Below, piece by piece: positions 32,632 through 40,693 of a DNA stretch of 64,000 bases (the first letter of the stretch is position 1; every line of letters starts with the position of its first letter). The position numbers were made by a program, and so were the translations under genes. This stretch comes from Paracoccaceae bacterium (GTDB taxonomy: Bacteria > Pseudomonadota > Alphaproteobacteria > Rhodobacterales > Rhodobacteraceae), in the NCBI GenBank assembly GCA_003605175.1, contig QWDA01000001.1, positions 186,001 to 250,000 of the forward strand, read 5' to 3'. The notes beneath the pieces are model-generated. The model was not told the origin of the DNA. It saw nothing but the letters and a program-made list of their open reading frames with translations, and made no database searches.

Positions 32632-33522
32632 CTAGTACGTTGAATTTCTTTCGGTACCGGCACGCCGGCGATATGTCGTGACGCCGACAGTATCGAAACC
32701 GATCTTGCCCGGGTCGTGGATCCGTTCGGAATGCCCGAGGAAGAACCATCCTTCTGGCGTCAAGGCAGAGTGGAAGCGCGGCCAGAGCGAAGCCTGCGTC
32801 TCCTCGGAGAAGTAGATCACCACGTTCCTGCAGAAGATGGCGTCGAAGCCGCCGCGCATGGGCCATTGGGCCATCAGGTTGAGCTGCCGGAAGCTGACGA
32901 GATTGCGGAGGCGATCCTTGGCCGAAAACCGCTCGCCATCCGCATCGCGGGACCGGTCGAAGTAGCGCGCGACAAGTGCGTCCGGAATCGCTTGCATCTG
33001 TCGGTCGTCATACTGACCGGCCTTCGCCGCAGCCAGCACCTTGAGGTCGATGTCGGATGCCAGGATCTTGACGTCATGCGTGTCGATCCGGTTGTCCGCC
33101 TCGAGGAGCGTCATGGCGATCGAATAGGGTTCCTGGCCGGTCGAGCATCCCGCGGACCAGATTCTGATGCGCCCGCCCCGACGCGCGCGCTCCAGGAGAC
33201 CGGGCAGCACCTTTTCCCGAAGCGCCGTGAAGTGATGATCCTCGCGGAAGAAATGCGAAACGTTCGTGGTCAGGGCCGAGACCATCTGCTCGAGTTCCAC
33301 GGCGCCATCGGGGCCTTCGACATGGTCGAGATACCGGTCAAACGTCGGAATGCCGGTGACCTTCAGGCGCCGAGCCAGACGAGACTGCACCATTGTCCGC
33401 TTGCTTTCCGGAATCGAGAGGCCGGCCGCCGCCAGGGCGATCTTGGTGACGCGGGCAAACGCCGCGGTGTCGAGCACCGCGGTCGAGCCGTCACGCGCCG
33501 GTATCCCGCCCAGAGAGCTCAC
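32632..33522 (-). CDS. cheR: Chemotaxis protein methyltransferase CheR
   Basis: CheR methylates glutamates of chemoreceptors with S-adenosylmethionine. The 296-residue protein has the N-terminal helical domain and the SAM-binding stretch [21 protein letters not shown]. Later it has [17 protein letters not shown] and LGHSERIH, all family marks. The receptor at 4014-6539 ends in an xWxxF-type tail that could recruit it. The start overlaps the cheW stop by four bases. Confidence 0.95.
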   Translation of the reverse strand: MSSLGGIPARDGSTAVLDTAAFARVTKIALAAAGLSIPESKRTMVQSRLARRLKVTGIPTFDRYLDHVEGPDGAVELEQMVSALTTNVSHFFREDHHFTALREKVLPGLLERARRGGRIRIWSAGCSTGQEPYSIAMTLLEADNRIDTHDVKILASDIDLKVLAAAKAGQYDDRQMQAIPDALVARYFDRSRDADGERFSAKDRLRNLVSFRQLNLMAQWPMRGGFDAIFCRNVVIYFSEETQASLWPRFHSALTPEGWFFLGHSERIHDPGKIGFDTVGVTTYRRRAGTERNSTY

Positions 33523-33998
33523 GCGGCGACATCCGACGCGGTCGGAACGACCTGGGGCAGGTCGAGGATTCGGATCATCCTGCCCTCGACGATGGTCAGT
33601 GCCCGCACGAAGCTATGGCCGCGATCGGCCGACATCTCGGGCGGCGGCTGAAGCTGGCTTTGCGGGATCGACAGAATGTCGGACACCGCGTCGACGCGAA
33701 GGCCGACGGTGCGGCCGCCGATATCGACGACGATGATCACGTTCCGCTCGGTCGGTTCCTCGGCCGACAGGCCGAGCCGCATCGCGAGATCCACCACCGG
33801 CAGGACCGCGCCGCGCAGGTTGATCACGCCGCGCACATAGGGGGGCGAGTGCGGCAGCGAGGTGGCGCGGGTCCAGCCGCGGATCTCGCGGACGGACATG
33901 ATCTCGACGGAATACTCGCTTTCGCCGACGCGGAACGACAGGAGTTCGACTTCGTCGGTCTGGACGGGCGTGTCGGTTTCGGTTTTGGCCGTGTCCAT
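33519..33998 (-). CDS. cheW: Chemotaxis adaptor CheW
   Basis: CheW couples receptors to CheA. The 159-residue protein shows the adaptor core: [21 protein letters not shown], the [19 protein letters not shown] block, and [15 protein letters not shown]. The length is normal with a short N-terminal tail. It lies nine bases after cheA and overlaps cheR, which fits the operon STAS-cheY-cheA-cheW-cheR. Confidence 0.95.
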   Translation of the reverse strand: MDTAKTETDTPVQTDEVELLSFRVGESEYSVEIMSVREIRGWTRATSLPHSPPYVRGVINLRGAVLPVVDLAMRLGLSAEEPTERNVIIVVDIGGRTVGLRVDAVSDILSIPQSQLQPPPEMSADRGHSFVRALTIVEGRMIRILDLPQVVPTASDVAA

Positions 33999-34007
33999 GG
34001 GGCTCTC

Positions 34008-36302
34008 CTAGGCAATGGCGAGATTGGGCTCGGGGCGGCTCCGCCCGGAAGCATTGGCAAGAAGGTCCGTCGGGTCGAGGATCAGGGCGATCTGGCCATC
34101 GCCCAGGATCGTCGCGGCGGCGACGCCGGGAACCCGGCCGTAGCTTTCCTCGAGGCCCTTGATGACGACCTGGCGCTGGTCTTCGATTCCGTCGACGACG
34201 AGCGCGGCCCGCTTACCATCCTCCTGGGCGATCAGGAGAACGATAGCGCCGTCATACTTGCTGCGCGGCTGCGAATACCCGAGCTCGGTTCCCAGATCGA
34301 TCAGGGGCACGAAGACGTCGCGGACGCGGATCACCTGGGTCGACGGGCCCAGGCCGCGCACGTCCTCGGGGCCGATGGACAATGTCTCGGACACCGAACT
34401 CAGCGGGAGCACCAGCGTTTCGTCGGCCACGGTCACGACCATCCCGTCCAGCACCGCGAGCGTCAGCGGCAGCGAGATCGAGAAGGTCGTGCCGACGCCC
34501 GCCTGGGACGAGATCGCGATGCGCCCGCCCAGGGAGCTGATCGCGTTCTTGACGACGTCCATGCCGACGCCGCGGCCCGAAAGGTTGGAAATCTCCTTGG
34601 CGGTCGAGAAACCGGGGAGGAAGAGGAGATTGTCGATCTCCGTCTCGGAAAGGTCCTGCCCGGGCGCGATGAGGCCTTTCGATTCGGCGATCGACTTGAC
34701 GCGTTCGCGGTTGATGCCGCTGCCGTCATCGGTGATCTCGATCACGACCCGGCCGGAGCGGTGCGACGCGCTCAACGTGACATGTCCCTCGGCGGATTTG
34801 CCGGCGGCAAGGCGCGTCTCGGTGGATTCGAGCCCGTGATCGACCGCGTTCCGGATCATGTGGGTGAGCGGATCGGCCAGGCGTTCGATGACGGTCTTGT
34901 CGATTTCCGTGGTTTCGCCCTCGGTCCGCAGGCGGACGGTCTTGTTCACCGAGGCCGAGGCTTCGCGGACGATCCGGCCCATGCGCTGGAACAGCGATTT
35001 CACCGGCTGCGCCCGGATCATCATCACGCTGTCCTGGATATCGCGGGTGAGCTGCTGGAACTCGTCCAGGCCGGTGGCGATCTTGGAGTTGCCCGACAGG
35101 CCGGTCGCGGCGATCGACTGCGAGAGCATGGCCTGGTTGATCACCAGTTCGCCGACGAGGTTCACCAGGCGATCGACGCGGTCGAGATCGACACGAACGG
35201 TCGCCCCCGGCTGCGAGGCCTGGCCCGGACCGCCGGCCCTGTCGGCGTCCGCCTCGGGCTTCGGGGCGGCCTTCGGCGGGGTATCCTGGGTTGCGGCCGG
35301 CTTGGGGGCCGGGGCCGCCGGAGCAGCCTTCCGAGGTGCTTCGGCGGGCGGTGAGGCGGTGATCGCGGGTTCGGGCGCGCTGTCCGCCGGCTGGGCGGGC
35401 GCCGTTCCGGCCTCGGCTTCGGAGCCGGGCTCGAGCTTCGTGACCTCGAGTAGGCAGAGGCCGTCGACGAAATCGAAGACCTCACGGATCGCTGCGGCGT
35501 CGACATTGGTCGAGAGCGTGATCTTCCAGGACAGGAGGCTGGTATTCGGGCCGTATTCCGCAAGGTCGGGCGACGGCGCGACCGTGCAGGTCGTTTCGGC
35601 CCGGCCCAGCGCCTCGAGGGCGCGCAACAGGAACAGCGGGTCGTTGCCGGTGCGATAGAGCTCGGGCTCGGGCCGGAAGGTGATCTCGAAGAGATGCGAC
35701 AGGGCGGACGCATCGTTGACGTCCCTTTCGCCCGCGTCCGCGCCCTCCGCCTCGATGGCCTCGCCCTGGTCGGCCGGGGCTCCCGCGGAGCTCTCTTCTT
35801 CGGGCGCGTCGTCCGACTGGTCGAGATCGGGCAGGTCGAGATCGGGAAGGTCGATGGCGATCCCCATGGGCTGGAAATCGACCTCGGGTTCGGGCTCGGC
35901 ACCGCCCGCGGCATCTTCGCCGGCCAGTGCCTTCAGCTGGTTCACCAGCGGCGCCATCTCATCTTCGGAGAGGAGCTCGCCGTCACGCGAAACCCGGACG
36001 AGATCCGACAGCATGTCGGCGCATTGGAAGAAAAGCTGGACGATATGTTCCTCGATGGCGAGAGACCCGCTGCGCACATCGTCCATCACCGTCTCGAAGG
36101 TGTGGGCGAAGCCGACCAGCTGATCGAGGCCGAAGGCGCCCGCACCGCCCTTGATCGAATGGACGGCCCGGAACGCGACATTGATCGTCTCGCTGGTGTG
36201 GTCGCCGCCTTCCATGGAGGCCAGCGCATCCTGGAGGCCCTCGAGAAGTTCGTCGCACTCGATGAAGAACGAGTTGCGGATCTCCTGCATCGGATCGGAC
36301 AT
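34008..36302 (-). CDS. cheA: Chemotaxis histidine kinase CheA
   Basis: The 764-residue kinase has, in order: an HPt domain with His48 in FRAVHSIKGGAGAFGL; an acidic linker; a P2-like region (about 200-300); an Ala/Pro-rich linker (about 310-360); a dimerisation helix pair; and a GHKL ATPase domain (NAVDHGLES, GDGSGI-like ITDDGSGINRERV, GRGVGMDVV). A CheW-like regulatory domain ends it (from about residue 625). It phosphorylates CheY proteins in response to receptors. cheY lies six bases upstream. Confidence 0.97.
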   Translation of the reverse strand: MSDPMQEIRNSFFIECDELLEGLQDALASMEGGDHTSETINVAFRAVHSIKGGAGAFGLDQLVGFAHTFETVMDDVRSGSLAIEEHIVQLFFQCADMLSDLVRVSRDGELLSEDEMAPLVNQLKALAGEDAAGGAEPEPEVDFQPMGIAIDLPDLDLPDLDQSDDAPEEESSAGAPADQGEAIEAEGADAGERDVNDASALSHLFEITFRPEPELYRTGNDPLFLLRALEALGRAETTCTVAPSPDLAEYGPNTSLLSWKITLSTNVDAAAIREVFDFVDGLCLLEVTKLEPGSEAEAGTAPAQPADSAPEPAITASPPAEAPRKAAPAAPAPKPAATQDTPPKAAPKPEADADRAGGPGQASQPGATVRVDLDRVDRLVNLVGELVINQAMLSQSIAATGLSGNSKIATGLDEFQQLTRDIQDSVMMIRAQPVKSLFQRMGRIVREASASVNKTVRLRTEGETTEIDKTVIERLADPLTHMIRNAVDHGLESTETRLAAGKSAEGHVTLSASHRSGRVVIEITDDGSGINRERVKSIAESKGLIAPGQDLSETEIDNLLFLPGFSTAKEISNLSGRGVGMDVVKNAISSLGGRIAISSQAGVGTTFSISLPLTLAVLDGMVVTVADETLVLPLSSVSETLSIGPEDVRGLGPSTQVIRVRDVFVPLIDLGTELGYSQPRSKYDGAIVLLIAQEDGKRAALVVDGIEDQRQVVIKGLEESYGRVPGVAAATILGDGQIALILDPTDLLANASGRSRPEPNLAIA

Positions 36303-36308
36303 GACGCC

Positions 36309-36674
36309 TTACCCCGCGACCATGTGGATGGCGCGCACCAGCTTGTCGGGGTCGAAGGGCTTGACGATCCAGCCCGTCGCCCCGGCCTCGCGGGCACGGG
36401 CCTTGAGTTCCGCCGAACTCTCCGTCGTCAGCACGAGGATCGGGGTCGACATGGTGTCTTCCCGCGCGCGGGTCGCGTCGATGAATCCGAACCCGTCGAG
36501 CCTCGGCATGTTGATATCGGTGATGATGACATCGGGCCTGACTGAATCGAGAACCTCGAGCCCGTGCTGCCCGTCCTCGGCCAAGTGGCACTGGAAACCG
36601 GCCTGCAGGAGCGTGAACTTGATCATCTCGCGCATGGTGCGGCTGTCATCGACGGCAAACACGCTCAGGCTCAT
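36309..36674 (-). CDS. cheY: Chemotaxis response regulator CheY
   Basis: The 121-residue receiver has Asp9-Asp10, phospho-acceptor Asp53 in IITDINMPRLDG, Thr in VLTTESS, and the conserved Lys near residue 105 in IVKPFDPDKL. It is a stand-alone CheY that should bind the flagellar switch when phosphorylated. The ATG overlaps the stop of the STAS gene by one base (TAATG). Confidence 0.95.
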   Translation of the reverse strand: MSLSVFAVDDSRTMREMIKFTLLQAGFQCHLAEDGQHGLEVLDSVRPDVIITDINMPRLDGFGFIDATRAREDTMSTPILVLTTESSAELKARAREAGATGWIVKPFDPDKLVRAIHMVAG

Positions 36675-36988
36675 TATTCCGTCCTTTCGGCATCGAAGAT
36701 TGTCTGGTCCATGCCCATCGTCGCGAGATGGGCGGCAGCCCCCGCAGGCAGCGCTTCGACGGTGAAGGCACGCCCGTCGGCCGCCCAGCTTCGGGCCGCG
36801 ACGATCAGGGTCTGTACGGCATGGGCGCCGAGCTGTTCGACCGCGGAAGGATCGATTGTCAGGTCGCTTCCGCGCAGCGCCTGCAATTCCTTCGCGAGAT
36901 CGTCCGACCCCTTGAGGTCCAGCTTGGACTTCAGCGCGAGCCGGCCGGTCGCCGCCGCGTCTGCGTTCTGCGCATCTACTGCCGTCAT
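36674..36988 (-). CDS. STAS-domain protein, first gene of the che operon
   Basis: The 104-residue protein has the STAS layout: a strand-rich start (GRLALKSKLDLKGSDDLAKEL) followed by LTIDPSAVEQLGAHAVQTLIVAARSW and GRAFTVEAL. The usual phosphorylatable Ser in the DSxG motif is replaced (VEQLGAHA), so kinase-type regulation like SpoIIAA is doubtful. STAS genes head che operons in several Rhodobacterales, but the role is unknown. A CtrA-like box stands upstream. Confidence 0.8.
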   Translation of the reverse strand: MTAVDAQNADAAATGRLALKSKLDLKGSDDLAKELQALRGSDLTIDPSAVEQLGAHAVQTLIVAARSWAADGRAFTVEALPAGAAAHLATMGMDQTIFDAERTE

Positions 36989-37041
36989 CTCTACTCAGCC
37001 ATCCGAACCACCGTACGTCCGCTGCTCTTCGCAGGACGGGG

Positions 37042-37056
37042 TTAAGGCGGCGTTAC
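37042..37056 (-). promoter_or_regulatory. CtrA-like box upstream of the che operon
   Basis: Read on the minus strand the site is GTAA-N7-TTAA followed by C. This is the CtrA consensus TTAA-N7-TTAAC with one mismatch. It lies 54 bases upstream of the first che gene in the only spacer available to its promoter. CtrA controls motility and chemotaxis genes in several Rhodobacterales, so the position is meaningful. Confidence 0.5.
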
Positions 37057-37079
37057 GCCAGGCAGGGAATTTGCAGGAC

Positions 37080-38072
37080 TTATGTGGCCGGTGACGCCGG
37101 CGCCGGGGCGATCCGGGCGAGATGGGCAGCCGTGCCCGCCAGGGCGGCGAAGTCGTCTTCGATCACTTGGACGGGGAAGGCCTCGAGGAACCGGGCGAAG
37201 CGGCCCTTGTCGCGGAACGATTCGGCAAAGCCGAAGCGGTCGAGCCAGGGCGCCATGGCGCGCGCGACGCCGCCGGCGAGGTAGATCCCGCCGAAGGGCA
37301 GGTGGATCAGGGCCTGGTCGCCCGCGACGCTGCCGAGGAACTGCACGAACCGGGCCACGGCGGCCTCGGCGCGCGGATCGCTGCCGGCGGCGCAGGCCTC
37401 CATGATCGTCGCGGCATCGGCGGCGCGGGGATCGCCCGCCTCGTCGCCGAGCCAGGCATAGACATGGGTGAGGCCGCGGCCCGAGAGCACCTCCTCGACG
37501 GCGGGGAAGCCGTGCCGTTCCGCGAGCCAGTCGCCGAGGCGCATGTCCTCAAGGGTGCGGAGCGGCAGGGAAGAATGCCCGGTCTCTGAAGCCGCCACCA
37601 CGCGCGCGGCGCCGCTGCTGTGCACCGGCGCGACGTTGAACCCGGTGCCGACGCCGATCACCAGGCGCGTAGCGTCTTCGGGCGCGGGCACGCCGGGGAG
37701 GACCGAGCGCAGGTTCTCCGGGGCGATGTGTCCGAGCGCATGGCCCTGGGCCTGAAGGTCGTTCAGGATCGCCACGGTGCCCGCCCCGGTGGCGCCGGCC
37801 AGGGTCGCCTCGTCGATCGACCAGTCGAGATTGGTGAGCGCGCCGACCCCGTCCTTCACCGGCCCGGCCACCGCGACGCAGGCGGCATGGCAGGCGCTTT
37901 CGCCGCGCTCGGCGAGATAGGTACGCAGCACCGCTTCGAGGCCGGGATAGTCGACATTGCGGAACCGGCGGATCGTGTCGGGCAGAAGCTCTGCCCCCAG
38001 TGCCAGCGCGACGCGAGTATTGGTGCCGCCGATATCGGCCAGAAGCGAATGCGGGGCGGCGGCGGGATCCAT
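37080..38072 (-). CDS. glk: Glucokinase
   Basis: Glk phosphorylates glucose to glucose 6-phosphate, here the expected end step after alpha-glucoside hydrolysis. The 330-residue protein has the ATP motif LLADIGGTNTRVAL and VAVAGPVKDG. The sugar-binding stretches are AILNDLQAQGHAL and ASETGHSSLPLRT. FGGIYLAGGVARAM near the C terminus is also typical of bacterial ROK-like Glk. It is the third gene of aglR-bgl-glk, nine bases after the GH1 gene. Confidence 0.93.
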   Translation of the reverse strand: MDPAAAPHSLLADIGGTNTRVALALGAELLPDTIRRFRNVDYPGLEAVLRTYLAERGESACHAACVAVAGPVKDGVGALTNLDWSIDEATLAGATGAGTVAILNDLQAQGHALGHIAPENLRSVLPGVPAPEDATRLVIGVGTGFNVAPVHSSGAARVVAASETGHSSLPLRTLEDMRLGDWLAERHGFPAVEEVLSGRGLTHVYAWLGDEAGDPRAADAATIMEACAAGSDPRAEAAVARFVQFLGSVAGDQALIHLPFGGIYLAGGVARAMAPWLDRFGFAESFRDKGRFARFLEAFPVQVIEDDFAALAGTAAHLARIAPAPASPAT

Positions 38073-38081
38073 CGTCTCTCC

Positions 38082-39404
38082 TCAGCGCGAAAGCGCGGCG
38101 CTCAGGGCGTGATAGGACGCTTTCGGCGTGCGCTTCAAGCTGTCGAAATCCACATGAACGAGGCCGAACCTTTTCTCGTAGCCATAGGACCATTCGAAAT
38201 TGTCCATCAGCGACCAGGCGATGTAGCCGGCGACCGGCACGCCCGCCGCGATCGCGCGGCGGACGGCGCCGAGATGGCTGTCGAGATAAGCGATGCGGTG
38301 CGGATCCTCGACGACACCGTCCGTGACGACATCCGGTGCGGCGAGGCCGTTCTCGGTGACGTAGATCGGCAGGCCGCTGGTGTATTCCTCATGCGTGCGG
38401 CGCAGGAAGAATTCGAGCCCCTCGGGATAGATTTCCCAGCCCATCGCGGTCTTGGGCAGAGGGCCCTCGACTTCCTTGTGGGCGGGCCAGGGGCCGGCAT
38501 CGGGCGCCATGAGCTTGCGGGTGTAGTAGTTGATGCCGCACCAGTCGAGCGGCGCGCGGATCGTGTCGAAATCGTCCTGCCAGCCGGTGGGGAGGTGCGG
38601 GCCGAGGCCCTCGAGCACCTCTTCGGGGTATTCGCCGCGGAACACGCCCGAGAGGAAGAAGCGGTTGTAATAGCCGTCATAGAGATGGGCGGCCTTTCGG
38701 GCGGCATCGCTGGCGTCGGCGGGTTCGGAGTATTCCATGTTGAAGACGCAGCCGAGGTTCTTCATGCCGAGCGCCCGCATCGCCTGGATCGAACGGCCGT
38801 GCGAGACCAGAAGGAGGTGCATGGCGCGGGCGGTGGCGCGGATGTCGCGCAGGCCGGGCGCGTGGTGGCCGAGGAAATGCGAGAGCCAACTCACGCACCA
38901 AGGCTCGTTGATCGGCGCGGCGGACCAGACCCGGTCGCCGATGCGGCGCATCACCACCTCGGTGAAATCGGCGAACCAGTTCGGCATGTCGGCGTTGCGC
39001 CAGCCGCCCATGTCGGCGAGCGGCTGCGGCAGTTCCCAATGGTACAGCGTGGCGGCGGGTTTGATGCCGCGCGCAAGCAGCCCGTCGACCAGTCGGTCGT
39101 AGAAATCAAGCCCCTCCGCGTTGGGGGTGCCGCGCCCTTCGGGCATGACCCGCGACCAGTTCGTCGAGAATCGGTAGACGTCGAGATGGGCGCCGGCGAC
39201 GAGGTCGAGATCCTCCTCCCAGCGGTGATAGTGGTCGCAGGCGCGGGCGCCGTTCTCGGCTCGCACGACGTTGCCGGGCGTTGCCGCGAAGCTGTCCCAG
39301 TGGCAGGGGCCGGCGCCGCCGAAGGACTGGCCCTCGATCTGGTAGGCCGAGGTCGCGACGCCGAAGAGGAAGTCTTCGGGGAAATCGGCGCGGGTGAAGT
39401 TCAT
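38082..39404 (-). CDS. bglA: Beta-glucosidase, GH family 1
   Basis: The 440-residue cytoplasmic glycosidase opens with FPEDFLFGVATSAYQIEG and has both catalytic glutamates: acid/base Glu167 in INEPWC and nucleophile Glu351 in YVTENG. No signal peptide is seen, so it acts on imported beta-linked glucosides. It lies between aglR and glk, three and nine bases apart, consistent with one transcript. Its beta specificity complements the alpha-glucosidase AglA. Confidence 0.95.
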   Translation of the reverse strand: MNFTRADFPEDFLFGVATSAYQIEGQSFGGAGPCHWDSFAATPGNVVRAENGARACDHYHRWEEDLDLVAGAHLDVYRFSTNWSRVMPEGRGTPNAEGLDFYDRLVDGLLARGIKPAATLYHWELPQPLADMGGWRNADMPNWFADFTEVVMRRIGDRVWSAAPINEPWCVSWLSHFLGHHAPGLRDIRATARAMHLLLVSHGRSIQAMRALGMKNLGCVFNMEYSEPADASDAARKAAHLYDGYYNRFFLSGVFRGEYPEEVLEGLGPHLPTGWQDDFDTIRAPLDWCGINYYTRKLMAPDAGPWPAHKEVEGPLPKTAMGWEIYPEGLEFFLRRTHEEYTSGLPIYVTENGLAAPDVVTDGVVEDPHRIAYLDSHLGAVRRAIAAGVPVAGYIAWSLMDNFEWSYGYEKRFGLVHVDFDSLKRTPKASYHALSAALSR

Positions 39405-39407
39405 CGG

Positions 39408-40448
39408 TCAGGCCTTTCTTTTCGCGTTGGTTTTCGGGGCCGGACCGGTCGAGGTGCCGATCACGAAATCCGCTTCCAGCAGAATTTGCGGCAGTGTGTC
39501 CGGATCCGCAATCTGCCGGATCAGCGCCTCGGCGGCGCGCCGCCCGGCCTCCCAGACCGAGGAGCGGATCGCGGTGAAGAGCGGCTCCTCATCGCCGTTC
39601 CGGAAATAGGACAGCACGTCGTCATGGCTGATCAGCGAGAGGTCGCGTCCGAGCACGAGGCCGCGCTCGATCGCGGCGCGGCGGATGCCGAAGGCGATGA
39701 TGGTCGAGGAGGCGAGGAGCGCGGTGGGCGGCGCATCGAGGGCGAGAAGCGCGGAGGCCGCGCGATAGCCGTATTGCTCGGTCATCTCGTCGGAATACAT
39801 CAGCGCGGGGTCAGCCCTGAGGCCGCGGGCGGCGAGTCCCTCCTCGACCCCGGCCCGTCGGCGGCGGGCGAACTCGTAATCCTCGCGGCCGTTCAAAAGG
39901 CCGATCCGCGTGTGCCCCAGATCGACGAGGAACTCCGTCGCCCGCCGGAAGGCCCGGCGGTTGTTGATATCGACCCAGGAATAGTCGGCCACCTCGCTGT
40001 CGCGGCCATGGACCACGAAGGGGATGCCGATCTTCTGCAGGAGCGGGATCCTCGGGTCGTCCGGCCGCGGCGAATGCACCAGGAGCCCGTCGACCGACTG
40101 CTTGCTGGCCATGGTTCGGTAGTGGCTTTCCTGTTCCTCGTCGGGCACGACCGAGAGCACGAGGTCGTAGCCCGAGCGGGTATAGGTCTCGCTTGCGCCG
40201 GCGATGAAATCGGCGAAGACCGGGTTCACCATCTCGTGGCTGTTCGAGACCGGGAGCACATGGCCGATCGCCATCGAGCGGCCGGTCGCCAGCGCCTTGG
40301 CGCGGACATTCGGCCGGTAGTCGTGGCGCTTGGCCGCCGCCACGACCCGGGCGCGGGTGACCTCGCTGACCTCGGGATAGCCGTTCAGCGCACGGCTGAC
40401 GGTGGTCTGCGACAGACCGAGCTGGGCGGCGAGATCCTTGAGCTTCAT
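39408..40448 (-). CDS. aglR: LacI-family repressor of the alpha-glucoside locus
   Basis: The 346-residue regulator has an N-terminal helix-turn-helix and hinge (LKDLAAQLGLSQTTVSRALN). A periplasmic-binding-protein-like sensor domain follows (DGLLVHSPRPDDPRIPLL; HTRIGLLNGREDYEFARRR; LISHDDV). It is divergent from aglE. A LacI-type half-perfect palindrome lies 15 bases before its own start and a perfect one lies upstream of aglE, so autorepression plus repression of the transporter operon is likely. The inducer is probably a glucoside. Confidence 0.92.
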   Translation of the reverse strand: MKLKDLAAQLGLSQTTVSRALNGYPEVSEVTRARVVAAAKRHDYRPNVRAKALATGRSMAIGHVLPVSNSHEMVNPVFADFIAGASETYTRSGYDLVLSVVPDEEQESHYRTMASKQSVDGLLVHSPRPDDPRIPLLQKIGIPFVVHGRDSEVADYSWVDINNRRAFRRATEFLVDLGHTRIGLLNGREDYEFARRRRAGVEEGLAARGLRADPALMYSDEMTEQYGYRAASALLALDAPPTALLASSTIIAFGIRRAAIERGLVLGRDLSLISHDDVLSYFRNGDEEPLFTAIRSSVWEAGRRAAEALIRQIADPDTLPQILLEADFVIGTSTGPAPKTNAKRKA

Positions 40449-40462
40449 GCCTCAAGTTTCTC

Positions 40463-40474
40463 CAAAGCGGTTTG
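40463..40474. promoter_or_regulatory. Imperfect AglR operator
   Basis: CAAAGCGGTTTG differs from the perfect copy at 40609 by a single base. It lies 15 bases upstream of the aglR start codon, positioned to repress aglR itself. Confidence 0.65.
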
Positions 40475-40608
40475 AAGTTCAACGCATTTGTTGGTCCACC
40501 GGTCCGATGCGCCTACCACCGAGGGTGGGTCCCCGTGGTGAAGTTTTCTCCAAGGAACTGTGTACGGGATTGACAGCGCGCGCGGATTCAGCAACCGTCG
40601 GGTGCATC

Positions 40609-40620
40609 CAAAGCGCTTTG
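40609..40620. promoter_or_regulatory. Perfect AglR operator
   Basis: CAAAGCGCTTTG is a perfect 12-bp palindrome with the central CG typical of LacI-family sites. It overlaps a possible -35 hexamer (TTGACG, 40618-40623) and lies 74 bases before aglE. Together with 40463 it brackets the divergent promoter region. Confidence 0.8.
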
Positions 40621-40693
40621 ACGATGGACGAATTCGTCGGGTGCGATAGGTTAAGAACGTGTAAAGAAACACGATACCGGGAGGGAAATCGTA

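Noticed and set aside
37620-40475. A plus-strand open frame of about 950 codons opposite glk, bgl and aglR
   Set aside because: It covers three confident minus-strand genes and its spacers. It has the Arg/Gly/Asp/His-rich composition of a shadow frame.
40651-40665. TTAA-N7-TAAA near aglE as a CtrA site
   Set aside because: It has a mismatch in a critical half-site base and lies downstream of the likely promoter of a sugar operon, so it is probably chance.
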